This document shows positions 26,442-33,370 of a stretch of DNA of 36,265 bases, in pieces (position 1 is the first letter of the stretch; every line of letters begins with the position of its first letter). The notes beneath the pieces are model-generated. The model worked only from the letters and a program-made list of their open reading frames with translations, did no database searches and was not told where the DNA came from. The DNA is from an uncultured Clostridia bacterium (GTDB lineage: Bacteria; Bacillota; Clostridia; TANB77; CAG-508). Made by a program: the position numbers and the translations under genes. The stretch is taken from positions 1 to 36,265 of the forward strand of contig CANQTN010000017.1 in NCBI GenBank assembly GCA_947626815.1. Reading direction: 5' to 3'.

Positions 26442-27579
26442 ATGCAAAGTAGATTAACAACTGTTATTTTATCAGTATTATTCATGTTAATTATAAGTGT
26501 TTTTGGATTGTTTGGAATAATATTATGGAATAGTTTTTTAAAGCTAGAAACTTCAGCAGAACCTGAAGAAATTAAAACAATTATTTCAGAAACTGAAGAA
26601 ACAATAGATAAAGACATAAAAGCACCAGACATCATAGAAAATCCATTTAGTGGAATAATAGATAATGAAAAACAAACACAACCACAAAATGAAAATGAAG
26701 ACTATTCAAATAAAGGAATTGATAAATATTTTTATAATCAATTAGAAAATGAATCAAAAATAATATATAATGCATTTGAAAAAAACAAAGAAAACATGAA
26801 AACAGGAAATTATAAAATAGAACTAGGAAGTACATTTTCATTTGTTCTAAGCCAAGAAGATGGGCAAGACTTATTAGGAAAATATTATCAATCAGCTATT
26901 GAAGCATATACTTATGACAATCCAGATGTATTTTATTTAAGCCCAAACAAAATGTATTTAAATATAGAAACAACAACTAGAAAAAACAATGTTACATATT
27001 ATGTCTATGTGAATTCTGGACCAAAAGCAAACTATTTTATAGATGAATTTTCATCACAAGAACAAATTAATAATGCAATTACTAAAATAGAACAAGTAAA
27101 AGACATAATTTTACAAAATAAAACAAATAACACATATAAAAATATAAAAATGGTACATGATTATTTAATAAAAAATGTAAAATATGATACAAGTGTTTCA
27201 AAAGAAAACATATATAACATATATGGAGCAATGGTAAATCAAGAATGTGTGTGTGAAGGATATGCAAGAAGTTTTAAATATATGATGGATGAGATGCGGA
27301 ATCCCATGCACATTAGTTATAGGAAAAGCAAAAAACTCAGAAGGAAGAGTAGAAAATCATGCATGGAATTATGTTAAAGTAGATGATAAATGGTATGCAA
27401 TAGATGTTACTTGGGATGATCCAGTATCAAAAACAGGATGGGTTAGCGAAGAATCAAGATATCGCTATTTTCTAAAAGGTTCAGACACTATATTAAAAGA
27501 CCATACACCAAGTTCACAATTCACTGAAGGAGGAAAAATATTTGAATATCCACCAATATCTAAATCTGATTATAAATAA
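26442..27579 (+). CDS. Membrane-anchored transglutaminase-like protein, read through a CGG +1 shift
   Basis: 378 residues with the shift. One N-terminal membrane helix (residues 7-27) and an acidic linker lead to a transglutaminase-core domain outside the membrane. The catalytic Cys271 (ECVCEGYARSFKYMMD) comes before the shift; His306 (VENHAWNYV) and Asp321 (YAIDVTWDDP) come after it. Straight reading through CGG 27297 gives a short basic peptide. Skipping C27297 gives Gly286 in MGIPCTLVIG, a strongly conserved segment (LGIPC). Bacterial members are often cysteine proteases acting at the cell surface. RBS AAAGGAG; it is divergent from the ger operon and convergent with spoIVA. Confidence 0.9.
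27297..27300 (+). other. CGG +1 shift site 8 (ATG C GGA)
   Basis: In-frame CGG followed by A. Skipping C27297 changes ATG CGG AAT to ATG GGA ATC and restores MGIPC and the catalytic His and Asp. Confidence 0.92.
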
Positions 27580-27603
27580 AAAATAAATTTGCAATATTAA
27601 TAA

Positions 27604-27646
27604 AAAATGCTGATTTATGCTTTAAATGTGTAAATCAGCATTTTTT
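27604..27646. terminator. Bidirectional terminator between transglutaminase and spoIVA
   Basis: AAAATGCTGATTTA (27605-27618) pairs with TAAATCAGCATTTT (27631-27644), with T runs on both strands. Confidence 0.85.
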
Positions 27647-27655
27647 GGATAATTA

Positions 27656-29135
27656 TTATAAAATAATACAAATTAAACCGCCACTACCTTCATTAACAAT
27701 ACGTTCTAAAGTTTCTTGAAGCTTAATTTGAGCATCTTCAGGCATTTTAGAAAGTTTAGTTTGTAATCCTTCATTTACAAGCTCATGAAGACTTTTCCCA
27801 AAAATATTTGAATTCCAAATTTCCTTTGGATTACTTTCAAATTCAGAAAGTAAATAATTAACTAATTCTTCAGACTGTTTTTCAGAACCAACAATAGGGG
27901 ATACTTCAGTTTCCACATTAGTTTTAATCAAATGTATAGAAGGGGCAGTAGCCTTTAGTTTTACACCAAACCTAGAACCTTGCTTAATCATTTCAGGCTC
28001 TGCTAAAATTAAATCATCAATACTAGGAGTAACAATACCATAGCCTTTACGATCAACTTCATCTAAGGCATAAGAAATTCTATCAAATTTCTTTTTAACT
28101 GCGGACAAATTAGATATAATACTAAATAAATCTCCTTCATTAGAAACATTAACATTTGTTATTTCAGATAAAACTTGATAAAATAAATTTTCATTTAAAG
28201 TAATTTCAATATTAACATTTCCAGAGCCTAATTGAATATCGGAAATAGAAGTTTTAGAAATAATTTCAGTTTGAGTAATCTTTTTAGTACAATTAGAAAT
28301 ATCTTTTAAAACATTACTATCAGAAAAAGCATTTTTTATTTCTTCAAATAATTCAGCTTTAACAGGGTGTTCATAATCTAAAGCATCAATCCACTTAGGA
28401 AATTTTATACAAATTTGATTAACAGGAAATTCATACAAAACTTTAGAAAACATATTATTAATATCATCAATACTCAAATATTCACAATTAATAGGCATAA
28501 CAGTGGTATTATATCTACTGCTTAATTCATTAGCTAACTCTATAGTAGCATCTTCATTAGGATTAACAGAATTTAAAAGAATAATAAAAGGTTTATTAAG
28601 TGCTTTTAATTCATTTACAACACGTTCTTCAGCCTTCACGTAATCTTCTCTTGGAATACCTGTAACAGAACCATCAGTTGTAATTAAAACACCAATAGTA
28701 GAATGTTCATCAATAACTTTTTTTGTGCCAATTTCAGCAGCCTGTTCAAATGGAATTTCATCATCAGACCAAGGAGTTTTGACCATTCTAGGCATATCAT
28801 CTTCTAAATATCCGAATAGCATTATCTACTAAATAACCAACACAATCTACCAGTCTAGTTTTAAATTTTAAATTATTATCTAAAGTAATTTCAATAGCTT
28901 CATTTGGAATAAATTTTGGCTCTGTAGTCATAATAGTTTTTCCACCAGCACTTTGAGGAAGTTCATCCTTAGCTCGTTCTTTTTTATATTCATTATCAAT
29001 ATTAGGAATTACCAACAAATCCATAAAATTCTTAATAAAAGTAGACTTTCCAGTTCTAACAGGTCCAACAACACCTACATATATATCTCCATCAGTCCTT
29101 TTTGCGATGTCTTCATACAATCTTGTATTTTCCAT
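27656..29135 (-). CDS. spoIVA: Stage IV sporulation protein A (spore coat ATPase), read through a CGG +1 shift
   Basis: 492 residues with the shift, equal to the B. subtilis length as I remember it. The Walker A motif GPVRTGKSTFIKNFM (Lys30) and IDNEYKKERAKDELPQSAGGKTIMTTEPKF mark SpoIVA, the ATPase that polymerises on the forespore surface as the coat basement layer. Straight reading from ATG 29135 stops a few codons after CGG at 28814 (RIFRR). Skipping the C gives Gly108 in DNAIGYLEDDMPRMVKTPW, a conserved motif. RBS AAGGAGG. A sporulation sigma-E promoter is expected upstream but I cannot identify it with confidence. Confidence 0.95.
28811..28814 (-). other. CGG +1 shift site 9 (ATT C GGA, reverse strand)
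   Basis: On the reverse strand ATT CGG ATA becomes ATT GGA TAT when the C (base 28814) is skipped, giving AIGYLEDDMPR and the remaining 384 residues of SpoIVA. Confidence 0.93.
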
Positions 29136-29232
29136 CTATATACCTCCTTAAATATCAAAATGTTTGTACAAATAACTTTAGTTAATATATATTGAAATTT
29201 TTTATAGAATATGACAAGTTAATTCAAAAAAC

Positions 29233-29261
29233 TTGATAAACGTAATAAAATATGATAGAAT
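29233..29261 (+). promoter_or_regulatory. Sigma-A type promoter for the UDP-sugar pyrophosphorylase gene
   Basis: TTGATA (29233-29238), 17-bp spacer ending TGA (extended -10), TAGAAT (29256-29261). It lies 69 bp before the start codon. Confidence 0.75.
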
Positions 29262-29329
29262 ATCACTATTAAAAAAAATGCATATAATATACCAAATAAA
29301 TAAGTTAAGACCGAAAGGAATGAAATAGA

Positions 29330-30596
29330 ATGGATAAAATGCAAGATGCAATAAAGTTATTAAAGGTATATAACCAAGACCACATTATAAAACTATTGAA
29401 CAAACTAGAGGAAACAAAAAAAGAAGAACTAGTTGAACAAATAAATAAAATAGATTTTCATCAAATTATGGAATTATATAGCAACACAAAAAAGCAAATT
29501 ATAATAAAAGAAAATAAAATAGAAAATATAACATACTTAGACAAAGCAAAATTATCCAAAGAGCAAAAAGAAGAATTTGACACACTAGGAGAAGACATAA
29601 TTAAAAGTGGAAAATATGCAGTTGTTACTATGGCAGGAGGTCAAGGAAGTAGATTACGGACATAATGGACCAAAAGGAACATTCAAATTAGATGTATATG
29701 GCAAAGGAAAGTACCTATTTGAAATTTTAGCAGAAAATTTAAAAGAAGCAAACAAAAAATACAATACAACAATACCTTGGTACATAATGACAAGTAAAGA
29801 AAACAATCAACAAACAATAGAATTCTTAGAAAAACACAACTTTTTTGGATATGATAAAAATAAAATAACAATATTCACACAAAGTGAATTACCATTAATA
29901 GACGAAGAAGGAAAACTCTTAATAAGTACAGAACACAAAATAAAAGAAGCATCAGATGGAAACGGAGGAACATATTCATCACTAAGAACAAATGGATGCT
30001 TAGCAGACATGAAAGAAAAAGGTATAAAATGGGTATTCATTGGAGGAGTAGACAATGTGCTCTTAAAAATGGCAGATGTTACATTATTAGGATTAGCAGT
30101 AAAAAAAGGAGTTCAAATAGCATCAAAATCAGTAGTAAAAGCAAATGCCCATGAAAAAGTGGGAGTATTCTGCAAAATGGATGGACACCCAAAAGTAATA
30201 GAATATGATGAATTACCAAAAAAAATGGCGGAAGAAACTGACGAAAATGGAGATCTAAAATATGGAGAATCACATATAATGTGTAATTTATATACAATAG
30301 AAGCCATTGAAAAAATAAGTAAAGAACCTTTAATATATCATAGTGCCTTCAAAAAAAATACATATATAAATGAAAATGACATAGAAATAATACCAGAAGA
30401 ACCAAATTCATATAAATTTGAATCATTTATATTTGATGCATTTGAATTTTTTGATGATATTGCAATACTAAGAGGAAAAAGAGAAGATGACTTTGCACCA
30501 GTAAAAAATAAAGAAGGTGTAGATAGTCCACGAACAGCAAAAGAATTATACGAAAAATATTGGAATAAAAGTAAAAATATTGCTTTTAATTCATAG
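29330..30596 (+). CDS. UDP-sugar (UDPGP-type) pyrophosphorylase, read through a CGG +1 shift
   Basis: 421 residues with the shift. The enzyme family joins UTP to a sugar-1-phosphate (GlcNAc-1-P or glucose-1-P) to make a UDP-sugar. The nucleotide-binding signature is MAGGQGSRLGHNGPKGTF; then PWYIMTSKENNQQT, IFTQSELPLID, GGTYSSLRTNG and WVFIGGVDNVLLKMADV. Straight reading stops one codon after CGG (CGG ACA TAA). Skipping C29657 gives Gly110, the invariant glycine of GGxGxRLG. Without the shift only a 110-residue stub forms. ATG 29330 follows GAAAGGA. The hexapeptide gene downstream would supply the acetyl transfer step if the substrate is GlcNAc-1-P. Confidence 0.92.
29657..29660 (+). other. 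CGG +1 shift site 10 (TTA C GGA)
   Basis: In-frame CGG followed by A. Skipping C29657 changes TTA CGG ACA TAA to TTA GGA CAT AAT inside the UTP-binding loop. The stop two codons after the CGG makes the shift essential. Confidence 0.94.
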
Positions 30597-30670
30597 AAAG
30601 GGAAAAGAATGTTGAAAAATTCAATTTTTTTCCAATAAAACTTGTGACTTAGAAAGGAATGGTAGTAAAA

Positions 30671-31336
30671 ATGGAAGAATGTAAAATTTCTAATTTATAT
30701 AACTTAAATGAAACAATAGCAAAAGAAATATTTGAAGAAATTACATATCCATGGGAAGCATTACCAAAAATAAATGACTTTATTATAAAATTAGGAAACA
30801 CATTAGATCAATCAAAATATAATAAAATAGGAGAAGATGTATGGATTGCAAAAAATGCCCAAATAATGCAAACAGCATATATTAAAGGTCCAGCAATCAT
30901 TGGAGAAAATGCAGAAATAAGACATTGTGCATTTATTAGAGGAAAAGTAATAATAGGAGAAGGAGCAGTTGTTGGAAACTCAACAGAATTAAAAAATGTA
31001 ATTTTGTTTAACAAAGTTCAAGTTCCTCATTACAACTATGTAGGAGACTCTATATTAGGATATAAAGCACATATGGGAGCAGGAGCCATAACATCAAATG
31101 TAAAATCAGACAAAAAGCTAGTAGTAGTAAAAAATGGCAAAGAAAAAATAGAAACAGGAATAAAAAAATTTGGAGCTATGATAGGAGACGAAGTAGAAGT
31201 AGGATGTGGAAGTATATTAAATCCAGGATCAGTAATTGGAAAAAATACTAACATCTATCCATTATCATCAGTAAGAGGAGTAATTGCACCAAATAGTATT
31301 TACAAAAATCAAAATGAAATTACAAAGAAATATTGA
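30671..31336 (+). CDS. Hexapeptide-repeat acyltransferase-like protein
   Basis: 221 residues from ATG 30671. A short N-terminal helical part (ISNLYNLNETIAKEIFEEITYPWEALPKI) is followed by left-handed beta-helix hexapeptide repeats (AQIMQTAYIKGPAIIGENAEIRHCAFIRGKVIIGEGAVVGNS) and then the region GYKAHMGAGAITSNVKSDK, like the GlmU C-terminal domain. It lies 74 bp after the pyrophosphorylase, so the pair may together do what bifunctional GlmU does. An alternative ATG at 30659 overlaps the AAAGGA site and is less likely. Exact substrate is not known. Confidence 0.85.
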   Translation: MEECKISNLYNLNETIAKEIFEEITYPWEALPKINDFIIKLGNTLDQSKYNKIGEDVWIAKNAQIMQTAYIKGPAIIGENAEIRHCAFIRGKVIIGEGAVVGNSTELKNVILFNKVQVPHYNYVGDSILGYKAHMGAGAITSNVKSDKKLVVVKNGKEKIETGIKKFGAMIGDEVEVGCGSILNPGSVIGKNTNIYPLSSVRGVIAPNSIYKNQNEITKKY

Positions 31337-31382
31337 ATATAAAAAAACGAAATTAACATTTTCTAAAAATTACAATTTACTT

Positions 31383-31531
31383 GTCAAGGATAATATATTA
31401 TTTATGCAGTAACAATTCGGGGGGACCAGCAAATTACAGATTGTTAATAAAATTTCATAATTTATTATAAAATTTTAAGTACAATCTGTATGCAGTTGGG
31501 AGTTACAAATAAATAATATATTATCCTTGAC
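31383..31531 (+). repeat. Structured intergenic repeat, copy 5
   Basis: Complete core with TTCGGGGGGACCAGCAAATTACAG and the inner palindrome. Terminal stem GTCAAGGATAATATATTAT against ATAATATATTATCCTTGAC. It lies 47 bp after the hexapeptide gene and just before the terminator. Confidence 0.88.
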
Positions 31532-31542
31532 CATTGAATATA

Positions 31543-31600
31543 AAAAAACCTAAAATTTTCTTAATATTTAATATATATTAGAAAATTTTAGGTTTTTTTT
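31543..31600. terminator. Bidirectional terminator before the convergent holin-like gene
   Basis: AAAACCTAAAATTTTC (31545-31560) pairs with GAAAATTTTAGGTTTT (31581-31596), followed by T. Confidence 0.85.
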
Positions 31601-31601
31601 A

Positions 31602-31976
31602 CTACATTTGTTGATTTCCAGGAATAAAATAATCAACAACTCCATAAATTAAAGCTCCAATAATTGCTGCAATCCAAGAAATTGAGTAACCTGATACAAA
31701 AAATTGTGTCACATACAAAACAATTGCTGCTAATGCAAAACCTACAAAGCCTTTACCAAAAGGACTAGCATGTAAACCAGTAAACTTAATAACTAAATAA
31801 TCTATAACAGCCAAAACAATTGCAGCAATTATTAAAGTCCAAAAATTATTAATAGTAAATCCTGGAGTAAAAAATGCAGTAATTGCTAAGACAACTGCCG
31901 AAGCAATTAATCTACCAACTATTTGCCATACAGTAGAAGCTCCAGAGCTTGATTGACTTTCTTGAGTACCTTGCAT
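31602..31976 (-). CDS. Phage holin family 4-like membrane protein
   Basis: 124 residues starting MQGTQESQSSSGASTVWQIV. Four hydrophobic segments follow (LIASAVVLAITAFFTPG, FWTLIIAAIVLAVIDYLVI, FVGFALAAIVLYVTQFFV, WIAAIIGALIYGVVDYFI), the pattern of the superfamily IV holin-like proteins that are widespread on Clostridia chromosomes. GGAGG upstream on the reverse strand supports ATG at 31974-31976. It is not inside a prophage here, so a lytic role is not implied. Confidence 0.8.
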   Translation of the reverse strand: MQGTQESQSSSGASTVWQIVGRLIASAVVLAITAFFTPGFTINNFWTLIIAAIVLAVIDYLVIKFTGLHASPFGKGFVGFALAAIVLYVTQFFVSGYSISWIAAIIGALIYGVVDYFIPGNQQM

Positions 31977-32129
31977 AAGTCTTAACCTCCTTAGAATATA
32001 GAATTTATTATGCAAATTTTCAAAGGTTATAAAAATATTATTCTCAAAAAAAAATTAATTATTCAAAAAAATATGAATAAAAAAGTTAAAAAATGTAAAA
32101 AATATAAAAAACAAAAAGAAGGTGCACAA

Positions 32130-32819
32130 ATGTTAATTACATTTTTTAGAAGTATAATTTTATATGTAGTTGTATTAATTGTAATGAGATTAATGGGAAA
32201 AAGAGAAATAGGACAATTACAACCATTTGAATTAGCAATATCAATAATGATAGCAGATTTAGCTACAATACCAATGACAGAAACAGGAATACCAATATTT
32301 AATGGAATAATACCAATATTAGGACTTTTAGTAATGCATCTAATAATATCAGTTATAAATATGAAAAGTTTAAAAGCAAGAGAAATAATATGTGGAAAGC
32401 CAAGTATACTAATATACCGAGGAAAAATAAATGAGCAAGCATTAAAAAAAGAAAGATTTACAATAAATGAACTACAAGAAAGACTAAGAGGAAAAGATGT
32501 AACTAGTTTAGGAGATGTAGAATATGCAATATTAGAAACAAGTGGAGAAGTAACAGTAATACAAAAACCAGAAAAAAGAGGAACAATACCAGAAGATTTT
32601 AACATAAAACCAGAATATGAAGGAATACCATATGATTTAGTAATAGACGGAAAAATAATGGAAAAAAACTTACAAGCAATAGGAAAAAATACACAATGGT
32701 TAAAAAAGCAAGTAGAAAAATTCAATATAAAACCAGAAGAAGCTTTAGTAGTAACAATAGACGGAAAAGGGCAAATTTTTTGCCAAAAAAAAGAACCTAC
32801 TGAAGATACAGGAACTTAA
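32130..32819 (+). CDS. YetF-like membrane protein (DUF421)
   Basis: 229 residues. Three N-terminal helices (LITFFRSIILYVVVLIVMRLMGKREIGQLQPFELAISIMIADLATIPM and a third around IIPILGLLVMHLIISVI) and a soluble domain with RFTINELQERLRGKDVTSLGDVEYAILETSGEVTVIQKP are characteristic of the YetF/DUF421 family, found mostly in spore-formers. AGAAGGTG lies before ATG 32130. The next gene, a DUF4363-like protein, follows after 30 bp; this pairing is common in Clostridia. Function is not established. Confidence 0.9.
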   Translation: MLITFFRSIILYVVVLIVMRLMGKREIGQLQPFELAISIMIADLATIPMTETGIPIFNGIIPILGLLVMHLIISVINMKSLKAREIICGKPSILIYRGKINEQALKKERFTINELQERLRGKDVTSLGDVEYAILETSGEVTVIQKPEKRGTIPEDFNIKPEYEGIPYDLVIDGKIMEKNLQAIGKNTQWLKKQVEKFNIKPEEALVVTIDGKGQIFCQKKEPTEDTGT

Positions 32820-32849
32820 TGATAAATAAGAACAAAAAAGGAGAGAGGA

Positions 32850-33239
32850 ATGTTAAAAGAAATTGTGATTTGTATTATAATAGTAAGCATGATATTGATT
32901 GGAAATTATATAACTCAAAATTATACCAAACAATCAATTTCAGAGCTTACAGATGAATTATCAAATATTAGAAATAAAGTTATGCAAGAAAATATAGAAA
33001 ATGAAAAAATAAAAGAAGATGTAAAAAGTATTAATAAAAAATGGAAAGAAAAATATAATAAATTAGCTTATTATATAGAACATAATGAATTAGAAAAAAT
33101 TGAAACAGAATTAACAGCAATAAAAAGCAAAATTGAAACTGCAGAAATTAAAAATGCAGTAAAAAATATAGATAAAAGCATATTTTTATTAAAAAATGTT
33201 CGAGACAGATATGCATTTAATTTAGAAAATATTTTTTAA
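32850..33239 (+). CDS. DUF4363-like membrane-anchored protein
   Basis: 129 residues. One N-terminal membrane helix (IVICIIIVSMILIGNYI) and a helical, coiled-coil-prone outer part with KWKEKYNKLAYYIEHNELEKIETELTAIKSKIE and FLLKNVRDRYAFNLENIF. It matches the DUF4363 pattern found beside YetF-like genes. GGAGAGAGG lies before ATG 32850. Likely a partner of the upstream gene; function unknown. Confidence 0.8.
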   Translation: MLKEIVICIIIVSMILIGNYITQNYTKQSISELTDELSNIRNKVMQENIENEKIKEDVKSINKKWKEKYNKLAYYIEHNELEKIETELTAIKSKIETAEIKNAVKNIDKSIFLLKNVRDRYAFNLENIF

Positions 33240-33275
33240 AAATATAATATAAAAAAAGCGATTCTAAAAATGAAG

Positions 33276-33318
33276 TGAAGCCCAATTATTAAACTTTTTG
33301 TCTAATAATTGGGCTTCA
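33276..33318. terminator. Hairpin between the DUF4363-like gene and the Lon-type gene
   Basis: Perfect 15-bp stem: TGAAGCCCAATTATT (33276-33290) and AATAATTGGGCTTCA (33304-33318). The T tract after it is weak on the forward strand, but it sits between convergent genes. Confidence 0.7.
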
Positions 33319-33370
33319 ATACATTTATAAAATATCGAAAAAATTTATCTATGAAATTTAAATTTGTTAA

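Noticed and set aside
509..30596. Ten apparent pseudogenes or assembly frameshifts
   Set aside because: Each break is the same in-frame CGG and the downstream halves are perfectly preserved. Random decay or sequencing error would give varied indels and would not depend on reading frame.
509..30596. CGG reassigned to another amino acid such as Trp or Gln
   Set aside because: A reassigned codon would keep the frame. All ten sites need one base to be skipped to recover the family sequence.
8219..31531. CRISPR array or origin repeats
   Set aside because: The five repeats are kilobases apart, 63-222 bp long and self-complementary, with no regular spacers.
31602..31976. Prophage suggested by the holin-like gene
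   Set aside because: No other phage gene is nearby, and this holin-like family is common on Clostridia chromosomes outside prophages.
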